A stretch of DNA of 64,000 nucleotides from Paludibacteraceae bacterium (GCA_905235225.1 CAJOKE010000001.1:1-64000), one strand, 5' to 3'; positions 17,444-26,601 are shown, counted from the first letter of the stretch. The notes: a model not told the origin generated them from the sequence alone. Numbers and translations: made by a program.

Positions 17444-19602
17444 TTTTTCCTGATACCGTCCCTTTCGAGAAGAGCATTAATGGTCGGCTCACCGCCACGG
17501 AAACGACGATAGAGAACCATTGGTTCTTCCGTTCCGCCGCGCTCAAGGATGTTTTTACGGAATGAGTCGGCCGTTTTCTTATCAAAGATAGAGCCGCGTT
17601 TAGCTTGCGCCTGCTTGAATTGTGCAAAAGCGTCTGCGTCAAGCAGTTCGGACCATTTATAGGAATAATATCCGGCAGCATATCCGCCAGAGAAGATATG
17701 TGTGAAGGCAGTTGCCATCTGGGTACCTGCAATATTGGGGAGGACGCGCACCTGCTCCATGGCGGCATTACTGAAAGCAATCACCGCCTCTTGTGTAGTT
17801 TGTCCTTCCGGCACAACAAAGGGTTCATGCAACATATGCCATGCCATATCAAGATAACCGAATGAGAGCTGGCGTACGCAAGCATAGGCGGCATGATAAT
17901 TATTGGCGGCCTTAATCTTTTCGATGAGTTCTTCCGGCAGTTTTTCACCAGTTTCATAATGTTTGGCAAAGGTGTCAAGGAACTCTTTCTCGCCAAGGAA
18001 GTTTTCATTGAACTGCGAAGGAAGTTCCACGAAATCACGCGGTACAGCTGTTCCGGACTGCGAGGCATACCGGCATCGTGTGAGCATGCCATGCAAGCCG
18101 TGTCCGAACTCATGCAGGAAGGTTTCAGCTTCATCATAAGTGAGCAAAGCGGGTTTGGTTTCGGTAGCGCGAGTAAAGTTCATGACATTGACAATATGGG
18201 GACGGTGATCCTTGCCGTTCCTTACATACTGCGCCTGGAAGTCATTCATCCACGCTCCGCCACGTTTGCCTTCCCGCGGATGGAAATCACTATAATAAAC
18301 CGCGAGGTATTTGCCTTTGCGGTCAAATACATCATATGCCATTACCTCGGGATTATACACCTGAATATCCTCGTTGCGGACAAAGGTCAAGCCATACAAG
18401 CGTTTGGCAAGTCCGAAGACGCCTTGTTTGACGGACTCCAGTTCGAAGTATGGCCGGAGTACATCGTCGGAGATACTATATTTGGCGTCCTGCAGTTTCT
18501 TGCTGTAGAACGACCAGTCCCAAGGCTGAATCTCCCCTTCCAAGCCAAGAGAGTTGGCATAATCCTGCAGTTCCTGCACTTCGGCTTTTGCGGCAGGCAT
18601 GTATGCGTCGCGAAGTTGATCGAGGAAGGTCATAACTGTTTCTTCCGTCTCAGCGCAGGTTTTGTGCAAGGATTTCTGTGCATAATCCTGTTTGTCAAAC
18701 AGTTGTGCGATTGCCAGACGGGTATTGGCAATATCGATAATATTCTGTGTATTATCAAACTCGCCGCCGATGCAGCGGGAGTTATAAGCCATATACAGTT
18801 CCTTACGAAGTTCGCGGTTCTCGCAGTCCTTCATGACAGGGATATAGGTAGTGGGCTTGAGGTCAAGGAGCCAGCCTTTTTTTCCTTTCTTTTCGGCATT
18901 GGCTTTGAGCATGGCTTTGGTGTCGTCATTGAGTCCGGCGAGTTGTGCTTCGTCGGTGACTAATTTCGTCCAAGCGTTGGTGGCTTTCAGGACATTCTGT
19001 CCGAACTTGAGCGTCAGCATGGACAGTTGTGCGGTCAACTCGCGGTATTTAGCTTTACCTTCCTCATCGAGGTTCGCCCCGTTATTGGCAAAGGACTCAT
19101 AGGTGTCTTCCAGCAATTTGCGTTGGTCGGGGTCGAGGCGTAATTTATCCCGCTGCTCATAGACAGCTTTGATTCGTGCAAACAAACCTTCGTTCAGTCG
19201 GATGGAAGTGCTATATTCCGACATCATGGGTGAAAGTTCGACTTCCAGAGCCTGCAACGAATCCGTTGTTTCCGAATGGGTGAGGTTATAGAAGCAGCCC
19301 GCGACCATGGACAAGGTATGTCCGGCACGCTCGAGTGCCTCAATGGTGTTTTCGAATGTCGGTGCATCGGGGTTATTGACGATGGCGTCAATTTCTTCGC
19401 GCCCCTGCCGGAAGGCTTCCTCGAAAGCCGGCATGTAATCGGCGGCATGAATATCGTCAAAGGGATACGTGCCATGCGGAGTTTTCCAGTTGGCGTAATT
19501 AAGCAAGGGGTTGGGGTTTTGTTCTACGACAGTTGCTTCCTTAGGAGTGCAAGCTGCCAATGTCACTGCGGCTAAAGCCATAACTAACTTTCTCATTTTC
19601 AT
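17440..19602 (-). CDS. M3 family metallopeptidase, peptidyl-dipeptidase Dcp-like, lipoprotein
   Basis: 720 residues. A lipoprotein signal (VMALAAVTLAACTPKE, lipid Cys near residue 19) is followed by an M3 peptidase. The zinc site HEFGHGLHG appears in AETFLHEFGHGLHGML, preceded by the conserved NVMNFTR stretch and followed by FVELPSQFNENF. M3 Dcp enzymes remove C-terminal dipeptides. The lipid anchor implies a periplasmic or outer-membrane location, unlike cytosolic E. coli Dcp. It is a single-gene unit with its own promoter, lying convergent to the DUF4421 gene. Confidence 0.93.
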   Translation of the reverse strand: MKMRKLVMALAAVTLAACTPKEATVVEQNPNPLLNYANWKTPHGTYPFDDIHAADYMPAFEEAFRQGREEIDAIVNNPDAPTFENTIEALERAGHTLSMVAGCFYNLTHSETTDSLQALEVELSPMMSEYSTSIRLNEGLFARIKAVYEQRDKLRLDPDQRKLLEDTYESFANNGANLDEEGKAKYRELTAQLSMLTLKFGQNVLKATNAWTKLVTDEAQLAGLNDDTKAMLKANAEKKGKKGWLLDLKPTTYIPVMKDCENRELRKELYMAYNSRCIGGEFDNTQNIIDIANTRLAIAQLFDKQDYAQKSLHKTCAETEETVMTFLDQLRDAYMPAAKAEVQELQDYANSLGLEGEIQPWDWSFYSKKLQDAKYSISDDVLRPYFELESVKQGVFGLAKRLYGLTFVRNEDIQVYNPEVMAYDVFDRKGKYLAVYYSDFHPREGKRGGAWMNDFQAQYVRNGKDHRPHIVNVMNFTRATETKPALLTYDEAETFLHEFGHGLHGMLTRCRYASQSGTAVPRDFVELPSQFNENFLGEKEFLDTFAKHYETGEKLPEELIEKIKAANNYHAAYACVRQLSFGYLDMAWHMLHEPFVVPEGQTTQEAVIAFSNAAMEQVRVLPNIAGTQMATAFTHIFSGGYAAGYYSYKWSELLDADAFAQFKQAQAKRGSIFDKKTADSFRKNILERGGTEEPMVLYRRFRGGEPTINALLERDGIRKN

Positions 19603-19647
19603 ATATTACACATTTATATATAAGATTGCTATTCGCATTTCCGGCTG

Positions 19648-19679
19648 CAAAGGTACAACAAAAATTGCATATGAACAAA
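19648..19679 (-). promoter_or_regulatory. Promoter for the Dcp-like peptidase
   Basis: On the minus strand TTTG (19679-19676), 20 nt, then a perfect TACCTTTG (19655-19648). RNA would start about 40 bp before the gene. Confidence 0.78.
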
Positions 19680-19712
19680 AAAAAGTGCTGGGAACGGGAA
19701 CCGCACTTTTTT
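19677..19712. terminator. Terminator after murA
   Basis: Eight A plus GTGC (19677-19688) pair with GCAC plus six T (19703-19712) around a 14 nt loop. On the minus strand this ends the nadE-murB-murA unit just before the next promoter. Confidence 0.72.
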
Positions 19713-19752
19713 ATTGTTGATCGTTTATGGTTGTTTATTGTTTTTATTGTTT

Positions 19753-21057
19753 TTATTGTTCTCTGCGGATGCAGGCACCAATGCTGTTGAGACGCTGCTC
19801 AATGTTTTCGTATCCACGGTCAATCTGGTCGATATGGTCAATGCGGCTTGTACCGTCAGCGGACATGGCGGCAATGAGCATGGCAATACCGGCACGTATA
19901 TCGGGAGAGGTCATATTGTTTTTCTTGAGTTGCCGAACGTGGTCATGTCCGATAACAACGGCTCTGTGGGGGTCGCATAGAATAATCTGCGCGCCCATAT
20001 CGATGAGTTTGTCAACGAAGAAGAGCCTTGATTCAAACATTTTCTGGTGAATAAGGACAGATCCTTTCGCCTGTGTAGCGACGACGAGCAAAACGGAGAG
20101 CAGGTCAGGTGTCAATCCGGGCCAAGGCGCATCGGCAATGGTGAGGATGGAGCCGTCAAAAAAAGACTCAATCTGATAATGTTCCTGAGCAGGAATAAAC
20201 AAATCGTCCCCTTGTTCGTCAATACGGATACCGAGCCGCCGGAAAGCGTCGGGAATGATACCGAGGTCCCGTATACCTGCATTTTTGATACGGAGTTCGG
20301 AACCGGTAATAGCCGCCATGCCGATGAACGAACCGACTTCAATCATATCGGGCAGGAGTTTATGCTGCGTTCCGTGCAGTTCGCTAACGCCCTCGATGGT
20401 GAGGAGGTTAGACCCTACCCCGCTGATTTTCGCGCCCATGTGATTGAGCATGCGACAAAGCTGCTGGACATACGGTTCGCAGGCGGCATTATAAATAGTA
20501 GTAGTCCCTTTGGCAAGAACCGCCGCCATAATGATATTGGCGGTACCGGTAACGGAGGCTTCATCCAAAAGCATGTACGCGCCTTTGAGGTCATGTCCGT
20601 CAAACCTATATGCGAGCAAATCCGAGTCATAGGTGAAAGTAGCACCGAGGTTGACCATCCCCTGGAAATGCGTATCCAGTCGGCGCCGCCCGATCTTATC
20701 GCCACCGGGTTTGGCGTAAATGACTTCGCCAAGCCGTGACAACAGGGGACCGATAAGCATGACCGACCCACGCAGTTTGTTGCATTTTTTGAGGAAATCG
20801 GTACTGCGCAGATATGCGGTATCGAGTTGAGCAGCAGTAAAAGCATATTTACCCATACCGAGTTGCTCCACATTGACGCCCATAGACGCAAGAAGGTCAA
20901 TGAGATTATTGACATCCAAGATGTTTGGCAGGTTGTCAATGATAACGGTTTGTTTGGTAAGCAGGACTGCACAAAGCACCTGAAGTGCTTCGTTCTTAGC
21001 CCCCTGCGGCGTGATGGAACCATGCAGTTTATGACCGCCTTCGATTACAAATGTCAT
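19753..21057 (-). CDS. murA: UDP-N-acetylglucosamine 1-carboxyvinyltransferase, Asp at the catalytic Cys position
   Basis: 434 residues with the EPSP-synthase-like fold: GAKNEALQVLCAVLL at the N-terminus, LRGSVMLIGPLLSRLG, and GRRRLDTHFQGM. It transfers enolpyruvate to UDP-GlcNAc, the first committed step of peptidoglycan synthesis. The loop that normally carries the catalytic Cys reads KPGGDKIG, with Asp120 in its place; such Asp-type MurA enzymes are active and insensitive to fosfomycin in other bacteria. It is the last gene of a nadE-murB-murA unit, starting 18 bp after the murB stop. Confidence 0.96.
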   Translation of the reverse strand: MTFVIEGGHKLHGSITPQGAKNEALQVLCAVLLTKQTVIIDNLPNILDVNNLIDLLASMGVNVEQLGMGKYAFTAAQLDTAYLRSTDFLKKCNKLRGSVMLIGPLLSRLGEVIYAKPGGDKIGRRRLDTHFQGMVNLGATFTYDSDLLAYRFDGHDLKGAYMLLDEASVTGTANIIMAAVLAKGTTTIYNAACEPYVQQLCRMLNHMGAKISGVGSNLLTIEGVSELHGTQHKLLPDMIEVGSFIGMAAITGSELRIKNAGIRDLGIIPDAFRRLGIRIDEQGDDLFIPAQEHYQIESFFDGSILTIADAPWPGLTPDLLSVLLVVATQAKGSVLIHQKMFESRLFFVDKLIDMGAQIILCDPHRAVVIGHDHVRQLKKNNMTSPDIRAGIAMLIAAMSADGTSRIDHIDQIDRGYENIEQRLNSIGACIRREQ

Positions 21058-21075
21058 ATGAGTGATGAATATGTG

Positions 21076-22005
21076 TTATATATAATTAACTTCGGGTTTG
21101 ATGTCAATGTTAAATTTCTGTTTGACGCTATTTCTGACCGCCTCAGCGAGTGCGATAATGTCATCAGGGGTGGCATTGCCGTCATTGACGATAACGAGCG
21201 GTTGTTTTTGCCAGACTTGTGCGCCGCCGAGTGATTTGCCTTTCCATCCGCATTGTTCGATGAGCCATGCCGCAGGAATCTTGACCCCCTGCGGTGTCTC
21301 GTAATGCGGCATAGCCGGATAATGTTTGAGCAGGTTTTGCGCCTGCGCTTCCGGCACAAATGGGTTCATGAAGAACGAGCCGGCACTGCCGACCTTTCCG
21401 ACCTCGGGCAGTTTTGCCAGACGGGTTTGGATAATCTCATCCCTTGTAGCACGCGCATTGCCTTTTGCTACATGATAAGTCACCGAAGTGACAATGTACT
21501 TGCCCTTCAGTTCGTGCTTGAATATACTGTCACGATACCCAAAGCGGCATTCGGCATTGGTAAATACCCGTTCCTTGAGCGTTTCCGTATTCAAGGTTTT
21601 GACAGCAAGAATGACATCCTTAGCCTCTGTTCCGTACGCGCCGACATTCTGTACGGCAGATGCGCCGACTTCCCCGGGTATAAGGCTGAGTTTCTCCATC
21701 CCGCAGTAGTTCATATCGGTCAGTTGTTCAATCAAATCATCAAGTCGCAGCCCGTTCTGCGCCTCCACCGTTTCGTCATCAAGGAAGCGTGCGCGGCACA
21801 TGCGGGAATGCAGGATGACGCCGTCAAAGTCTTTTGTGAACAACAAGTTAGAACCCTGACCAATGTGAAGGATTTGTTCCCCATGATGGTCAGAAAGGAT
21901 TTGACGCAGCTCGTCAACCGAATCGTATTCAACGAACAAGCGCGCCTTCACATCCATGCCGAATGTATTATAAGGCAGAAGAGATATATTTTCTAAATTT
22001 CGCAT
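21076..22005 (-). CDS. murB: UDP-N-acetylenolpyruvoylglucosamine reductase
   Basis: 309 residues with the FAD-binding features of MurB: LPYNTFGMDVKARLF, HIGQGSNLLF, IPGEVGASAVQNVGAYG, the YRDSIFKHE segment and AGSFFMNPFV with the catalytic Ser. It reduces the MurA product to UDP-MurNAc with NADPH. It overlaps nadE by 13 bp and is followed 18 bp later by murA, so two consecutive peptidoglycan steps are co-transcribed. Confidence 0.96.
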   Translation of the reverse strand: MRNLENISLLPYNTFGMDVKARLFVEYDSVDELRQILSDHHGEQILHIGQGSNLLFTKDFDGVILHSRMCRARFLDDETVEAQNGLRLDDLIEQLTDMNYCGMEKLSLIPGEVGASAVQNVGAYGTEAKDVILAVKTLNTETLKERVFTNAECRFGYRDSIFKHELKGKYIVTSVTYHVAKGNARATRDEIIQTRLAKLPEVGKVGSAGSFFMNPFVPEAQAQNLLKHYPAMPHYETPQGVKIPAAWLIEQCGWKGKSLGGAQVWQKQPLVIVNDGNATPDDIIALAEAVRNSVKQKFNIDIKPEVNYI

Positions 22006-23915
22006 ATGTCAGACGGCATTCTAAGGTCACCACGCGGAGAGAGAGAGACGGAAACGACTTTGGGTCCGTCGGGCATACAGGATCGTTTGAACTGCTGGGT
22101 GAAGAAGCGGTGCATAAAGACATTGAGCCATTTCACCACTTCGTCTTCGGAATATTTGTCCTCAAACGCCTGCAAAGCCATGTATGCAATTTTTTCGCGC
22201 GTGAACCCATACCTTAAATAATAATACATAAAGAAGTCATGCAAGTCATAGGGTCCGACTTTGTCTTCCGTTTTTTGTACAATTTCGCCCTTGTCATCAG
22301 TCGGTAGCAATTCCGGTGAAACAGGCGTATCAATTACATCAATCAAGACACGGCGTGTCTGTTCGTCGAATAAGTTTTCAGCCGCGAAACGTACCATGAA
22401 ACGGACAAGCGTTTTAGGAATACCGGCATTAACCCCATACATAGACATCTGGTCTCCACTATATGTACACCAACCAAGTGCAAGTTCGCTCATATCCCCC
22501 GTTCCGAGAACGAGACCGTTGAACTTGTTTGCCAAATCCATGAGGACAAGGGTTCGTATGCGCGCCTGTGCATTTTCATAGGTAACATCGTGCGTTTCGA
22601 GGTCGTGTCCAATATCCTGCAGATGCAGGGTTGCCATCTCGCGAATGGAAATCTCCTGAATAGTTATGCCCAGCTGTTCCATGAGGGTCAAGGCGTTCTG
22701 GTAAGTGCGGTCTGAAGTTCCGAACCCGGGCATAGTGACTCCGACGACCCGCTCACGGTCATAGCCGAGTTTGTCGGCAGTAAGCACAGCGACCAACAAG
22801 GCGAGTGTAGAATCCAAGCCGCCACTTACTCCCAAGACAACGGTCTCGGCATGTGTATGCTCCCACCGGCGTGCCAGTGCGGATGTCTGAATGGATAAGA
22901 CATCGGTGGCATAACTGACCGTTTCCTGCTTATCCGGCAAAAACGGGAACATGGAGAATGAGCGATGAGTTGACTCGGTGAAAGAGACGCTACGCTCGAT
23001 CGGTGCCACATTGATTTTACGATAATGGCCATGCTGATCCTTGGTAAAATTGGTATTACGTTGGCGATCTGTACGCAGCCGCTCAATATCAATCTCACTG
23101 ACAACCATGTAATTATCACGCCGGAAGCGTTCACCCTGCTCTAATAATTCTCCGTTTTCGGCAATATAAGTAGAACCCGAAAAAACGACATCGGTAGTGG
23201 ATTCTCCGACTCCCGAACTTGTATAGATATATCCGCAATGTACCCGCGCCGACTGCTGCGTAATCATCTGGCGGCGGTAAGCATGTTTTCCGGTCAAGCA
23301 ATTGGAACTGGAAAGATTAAAGATCAACTCGGCACCCTGAATAGCCAGTTGTGTTGAGGGTGGCAAAGGACTCCACAAGTCCTCGCAAATCTCAATACCA
23401 AAGCAGTAATCCCGTGTCATAAAGAGCAGATCTGTTCCAAACGGAACATCGCCGCCCCACAATTCAATTGTCGGGATACGCGGAGTGCCGTCATGCTCAC
23501 GCACAGCGCGTCCGGAAGTAAACCAACGCTTTTCATAAAACTCAGCCGTATTAGGCAAATTTATCTTCGGCACAACGCCCACCACTTCGCCGTCAGTCAT
23601 GACAAAAGCGCAGTTATAAAGATTATTATCCACCTTCAGGGGTGCGCCGACCAGCACAATAATCGGTTTTTCCCTGGTAAACTGACAAATCTGCTCCATA
23701 GCCTGCAAGGCGTCATATTGAAGCTGTTGCGTAAAGAACAAATCGGCACAGGTATAACCAGTAACCGTCAATTCGGGAAAACAAATGACCTCAACCCCTT
23801 CTTCCAGAGCTTCGGAAATAAGTTCTTTCACTTGTTTTACATTAAAAGCACAGTCCGCAACATGAATTGTGGGAACAGCCGCAGCAACTCGTATAAATCC
23901 AAAATTTGTCTTCAT
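21993..23915 (-). CDS. nadE: Glutamine-dependent NAD(+) synthetase
   Basis: About 640 residues. The N-terminal nitrilase-type glutaminase domain shows the Glu (CFPELTVTGYTC), Lys (VVPKINLPN) and Cys (FGIEICEDLW). The C-terminal ATP-pyrophosphatase domain has LGVSGGLDSTLALL. It makes NAD from nicotinate adenine dinucleotide, using ammonia from glutamine. ATG 23915 (MKTNFGFIRVAAA) was chosen; upstream in-frame codons lie in the promoter. It leads the nadE-murB-murA unit. nadA, from the same pathway, lies elsewhere in the window (41035-41973). Confidence 0.96.
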   Translation of the reverse strand: MKTNFGFIRVAAAVPTIHVADCAFNVKQVKELISEALEEGVEVICFPELTVTGYTCADLFFTQQLQYDALQAMEQICQFTREKPIIVLVGAPLKVDNNLYNCAFVMTDGEVVGVVPKINLPNTAEFYEKRWFTSGRAVREHDGTPRIPTIELWGGDVPFGTDLLFMTRDYCFGIEICEDLWSPLPPSTQLAIQGAELIFNLSSSNCLTGKHAYRRQMITQQSARVHCGYIYTSSGVGESTTDVVFSGSTYIAENGELLEQGERFRRDNYMVVSEIDIERLRTDRQRNTNFTKDQHGHYRKINVAPIERSVSFTESTHRSFSMFPFLPDKQETVSYATDVLSIQTSALARRWEHTHAETVVLGVSGGLDSTLALLVAVLTADKLGYDRERVVGVTMPGFGTSDRTYQNALTLMEQLGITIQEISIREMATLHLQDIGHDLETHDVTYENAQARIRTLVLMDLANKFNGLVLGTGDMSELALGWCTYSGDQMSMYGVNAGIPKTLVRFMVRFAAENLFDEQTRRVLIDVIDTPVSPELLPTDDKGEIVQKTEDKVGPYDLHDFFMYYYLRYGFTREKIAYMALQAFEDKYSEDEVVKWLNVFMHRFFTQQFKRSCMPDGPKVVSVSLSPRGDLRMPSDICEI

Positions 23916-23941
23916 AACGTAGATATAAGTTAAAAAGCGTA

Positions 23942-23973
23942 CAAAAGTATAAAAAAAAACACACATAACCAAA
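23942..23973 (-). promoter_or_regulatory. Promoter for nadE-murB-murA
   Basis: On the minus strand TTTG (23973-23970), 20 nt, TACTTTTG (23949-23942). It sits back to back with the promoter of tRNA-Glu. Confidence 0.75.
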
Positions 23974-23999
23974 AAAAACACATTTTTTTACGAAAAAAT

Positions 24000-24030
24000 T
24001 TTGCAGTATCAAAAAAAAGCACTACTTTTG
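24000..24030 (+). promoter_or_regulatory. Promoter for tRNA-Glu
   Basis: TTTG at 24000-24003, 19 nt, TACTTTTG at 24023-24030, about 25 bp before the tRNA. Confidence 0.75.
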
Positions 24031-24055
24031 CACCCGCTTTTGAAAAATTAACCTT

Positions 24056-24131
24056 GGTGCTATCGTCTAGTGGCCTAGGACAACGGCCTCTCACGCCGTA
24101 AACCCCGGTTCGACTCCGGGTAGCACTACCA
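24056..24131 (+). tRNA. tRNA-Glu (anticodon CTC)
   Basis: A 76 nt cloverleaf. Acceptor GGTGCTA pairs with TAGCACT (first pair G-U), with discriminator A and an encoded CCA. The anticodon stem ACGGC/GCCGT holds the loop CTCTCAC, so the anticodon is CTC. The T arm CCCCGGTTCGACTCCGGG is standard. A terminator begins at the final A. CTC reads GAG only, so a TTC isoacceptor must exist elsewhere. Confidence 0.95.
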
Positions 24132-24157
24132 AGACCTCCAAGACGGAGGTCTTTTTT
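24131..24157 (+). terminator. Terminator directly after tRNA-Glu
   Basis: AAGACCTCC (24131-24139) and GGAGGTCTT (24145-24153) form a 9 bp stem with a 5 nt loop, followed by T residues to 24157. The hairpin starts on the last base of the tRNA CCA, so there is almost no 3' trailer. Confidence 0.88.
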
Positions 24158-24176
24158 GATAAAGGAGCGCGTAAAA

Positions 24177-24797
24177 ATGGGTGAATATCCTTCCATATTA
24201 TTGGAGAATGCCGTCAATCAGTTTTCTTCGTTACCGAGTGTCGGTCGCAAAACCGCGTTGCGGTTGGTGTTACACTTGTTACGGCAACAGCCCAGCGAAG
24301 TCGAAGCATTTGCCAATTCGCTGACACGCCTCAAGCATGAAGTGAAGTACTGCAAGCAGTGTCACAATATATCCGATGAGGACATATGCCCTATCTGCAG
24401 TTCCAGAAACCGCGATCATCAGACAGTATGCGTAGTTGAGAACGTCCAAGATGTCATGTCCATAGAAAACACCGGGCAATACAACGGCGTATATCACGTT
24501 TTAGGCGGCATTATATCTCCGATAGACGGTATAGGTCCGAAGGATATAGAAATCGATTCACTGACAGAACGCATCATTCCGGAGCAGATAAAAGAGGTAA
24601 TTTTGGCACTGCCGACCACCATGGAAGGCGACACAACCAACTTCTTTATATACCGCAGATTAAGTGCATTGTCTTTGCCGGAACCGCTTAGAATCACCCA
24701 AATTGCACGCGGTGTCGCCGTAGGCAATGAGTTGGAATATACAGACGAAATAACACTTGGTCGCTCCATTGTCAACCGCGTAGCGTTTAACGGATAG
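24177..24797 (+). CDS. recR: Recombination mediator protein RecR
   Basis: 206 residues. A helix-hairpin-helix region ([20 protein letters not shown]) is followed by the four-Cys zinc finger ([18 protein letters not shown]) and a Toprim domain ([29 protein letters not shown]). With RecO it loads RecA at single-strand gaps. ATG 24177 is the only sensible start; an upstream TTG lies within the terminator of tRNA-Glu. Confidence 0.97.
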   Translation: MGEYPSILLENAVNQFSSLPSVGRKTALRLVLHLLRQQPSEVEAFANSLTRLKHEVKYCKQCHNISDEDICPICSSRNRDHQTVCVVENVQDVMSIENTGQYNGVYHVLGGIISPIDGIGPKDIEIDSLTERIIPEQIKEVILALPTTMEGDTTNFFIYRRLSALSLPEPLRITQIARGVAVGNELEYTDEITLGRSIVNRVAFNG

Positions 24798-24818
24798 ACC
24801 ATAAAACAAAAACAGATT

Positions 24819-25274
24819 ATGGAAAAACAGATTATCAAACAACTAAATTGGTATTATTACGGCATTATGGCACTAACAGTATGTGCGGCAACAGTTGCAT
24901 ACTTGTTGGTGGTCAAACAGGTTGTAAGTCCTATTTCGCCGCTATCGACAGCCGGACAAGCCATCCAATACATCATTATATTTGATGTGCTTCTAACCGT
25001 GCCGTTCGGATTATGGAAACACAAAAAGAATTGCGAGAAGATTGCAAATATTGAAGATGAAAACGAGCGGTTGAATGCTTATCGCAAGTCAGCCACATGG
25101 CGAATTCTGTTAGTCAGCAACACCATGTTATGGGCTTTTGCGGCATACTACATAATGGGGGCGTATATGTCCATGCTGTGGGTTGCCGCCATTTCCGCCA
25201 TCGGGTGGTATTTTACCAAACCAACCGAGAAAAAGATGTATTTCGAATTACATCCCAAAGAAGAACAATACTAA
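24819..25274 (+). CDS. Small integral membrane protein of unknown function
   Basis: 151 residues with four predicted membrane helices (about residues 13-33, 47-66, 92-113 and 115-133) and a charged cytosolic loop (WKHKKNCEKIANIEDENERL) between helices 2 and 3. I do not recognise a characterised family; hypothetical proteins of this shape are common in Bacteroidales. It lies 21 bp after recR and 16 bp before a HAD hydrolase, so it is probably part of the same short operon. Confidence 0.8.
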   Translation: MEKQIIKQLNWYYYGIMALTVCAATVAYLLVVKQVVSPISPLSTAGQAIQYIIIFDVLLTVPFGLWKHKKNCEKIANIEDENERLNAYRKSATWRILLVSNTMLWAFAAYYIMGAYMSMLWVAAISAIGWYFTKPTEKKMYFELHPKEEQY

Positions 25275-25290
25275 CCCTAACTCAAAAAGT

Positions 25291-25707
25291 ATGGTAATCG
25301 CAGTTGACTTTGACGGCACCATCGTCACCCATGAGTATCCCAAAATAGGGAAGCCCATTCCATTTGCAATTGATTCGCTTAAACGTCTTCAGGAAGTTGA
25401 TCATCATCAACTGATTTTATGGTCAGTACGTGAAGGAGCGTTACTTCAGGAAGCCGTGGATTATTGCCATGGACGCGGGTTGGACTTTTATGCAGTAAAC
25501 ACCAATTATCCCGAAGAACTGCCGGAAAACCGCCCCAATCGGAAAGTAACGGCAGACTTATACATTGATGACCGTAATCTCGGAGGACTGCCGGACTGGG
25601 GAATTATTTATCAGATGATTCATACAGGTAATTACAACAAGCCCGCATCCTTGTCCTATGAGCCAACCAAACGCAAGACATGGTGGGAAAAACTTTTTAA
25701 CCTATAA
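25291..25707 (+). CDS. HAD-like hydrolase (BT0820-type)
   Basis: 138 residues starting MVIAVDFDGTIVTHEYP. The DxDGT nucleophile motif is intact at residues 6-10, a Ser motif region follows (LILWSVREG), and late acidic residues (YIDDRNLGG) bind Mg2+. The small size without a cap domain fits compact HAD phosphatases found in Bacteroides. The substrate is unknown. A GNAT gene begins 4 bp after its stop. Confidence 0.85.
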   Translation: MVIAVDFDGTIVTHEYPKIGKPIPFAIDSLKRLQEVDHHQLILWSVREGALLQEAVDYCHGRGLDFYAVNTNYPEELPENRPNRKVTADLYIDDRNLGGLPDWGIIYQMIHTGNYNKPASLSYEPTKRKTWWEKLFNL

Positions 25708-25711
25708 ATAT

Positions 25712-26197
25712 ATGGTTACGCTCCGTAAAATAGAACCGCAAGACTTACCATTTCTGTACCGATGGGAAAATGACGCATCCGTATGGTCAGACGGAGCCAA
25801 CCACAACCCCCTGTCCCAACAAGATCTGCGCGATTATATTGCCGCCACAACCGGCGATCTGTATCGTGACGGGCAATTGCGCTTAATGATAAACGCCCAA
25901 GATTTGACCGTAGGCTGTGTTGACCTTTTTGATCTGGACATACGCAACCGCCGTGCCGCAATAGGAATGTATATTGCGCCTGAATACAGAGGAAAAGGAT
26001 TCGGAAAAGAAGCCGTCACCGCATTAGAAGAATACGCATTCCGACATTTGGATATCCGACTGCTATACGCAGTTATAGCTACAGCCAACAACGCCTGCAC
26101 ACATGTTTTCCGCTCATTGGACTACCAGCCATCGTCCATATTGAGCGGTTGGACACTGGAATCGGACGCTATTTTATGGCAAAAACAAAAAAAATAA
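25712..26197 (+). CDS. GNAT family N-acetyltransferase (RimJ/RimL/SpeG-like)
   Basis: 161 residues with the GNAT fold: an N-terminal LRKIEPQDLPFLYRWEND, a middle strand (GCVDLFDLDIRNRRAAIGMYI) and the acetyl-CoA pyrophosphate loop PEYRGKGFGKEA (motif RGKGFG). It resembles spermidine or ribosomal-protein acetyltransferases, but the substrate cannot be deduced. ATG 25712 gives the standard start; an upstream ATG lies in the HAD gene. Confidence 0.88.
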   Translation: MVTLRKIEPQDLPFLYRWENDASVWSDGANHNPLSQQDLRDYIAATTGDLYRDGQLRLMINAQDLTVGCVDLFDLDIRNRRAAIGMYIAPEYRGKGFGKEAVTALEEYAFRHLDIRLLYAVIATANNACTHVFRSLDYQPSSILSGWTLESDAILWQKQKK

Positions 26198-26206
26198 TGT
26201 TTTTTC

Positions 26207-26237
26207 TTGTGGGATTGGAAAAAAAGCAGTACCTTTG
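26207..26237 (+). promoter_or_regulatory. Promoter for tRNA-Ser
   Basis: TTG at 26207-26209, 20 nt, perfect TACCTTTG at 26230-26237. A leader of roughly 55 nt would precede the tRNA. Confidence 0.72.
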
Positions 26238-26298
26238 CGGTCGATTTGGGTAAGAACGAGGCGGATTATTAGCGGGAGCGCGTTTGTTAACCAAAACA

Positions 26299-26387
26299 GG
26301 AAAGTTGTCTGAGTGGTCGAAAGAGCCACACTCGAAATGTGGTGTACCCATCACGTGGTACCGGGGGTTCGAATCCCTCACTTTCCG
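26299..26387 (+). tRNA. tRNA-Ser (anticodon CGA), integration target
   Basis: A class II tRNA of 89 nt. Acceptor GGAAAGT/ACTTTCC, anticodon stem CCACA/TGTGG with loop CTCGAAA (anticodon CGA), a long variable arm (TGTACCCATCACGTGGTACC), and T arm GGGGGTTCGAATCCCTC. No CCA is encoded, unlike tRNA-Glu nearby. Its last 18 bases plus one flanking base, CGAATCCCTCACTTTCCGC, are repeated at 33228-33246, with altered copies at 26581 and 31735. It is therefore the apparent attachment site of the accessory island that follows. Confidence 0.95.
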
Positions 26388-26390
26388 CTT

Positions 26391-26435
26391 AAAAAGATTT
26401 AGGGGCATCCCAATGGGACGCTCCTAATTCTTTTT
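26391..26435 (+). terminator. Terminator after tRNA-Ser
   Basis: AAAAAGATTTAGGGGCATCCC and its imperfect complement around AAT form a long hairpin ending in TTCTTTTT. A TAGGGG...CCCCTTAATT structure of the same type follows the displaced tRNA end at 33247, so this flank also seems duplicated across the island. Confidence 0.75.
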
Positions 26436-26500
26436 AGAGAAGTCTGAGAGCCTTCTCAACCCCCGATCGGGAGTTCTTAGCTCGGCTTATCAGCCTCGCA

Positions 26501-26600
26501 CGATTATTACTCATCTGCGTTATGCTACATTCCATAAACACTTGCCGTTTATGGGTAGCATATACGCATCTTTCGTAATTTTCGAATCCCTCACTCTCCG
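26501..26600. repeat. Hairpin repeat plus tRNA-Ser 3'-end fragment, copy 1
   Basis: From CGATTATTACTCATCTGCG onward this matches 31653-31742. It contains a long stem: TGCGTTATGCTAC...CATAAAC pairs with GTTTATG...GTAGCATATACGCA, with about 18-20 pairs. It ends with TTCGAATCCCTCACTCTCCG (26581-26600), the tRNA-Ser T-loop and acceptor with one change. The 113 bp between the tRNA and this repeat hold the terminator and no gene. Confidence 0.85.
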
Positions 26601-26601
26601 G

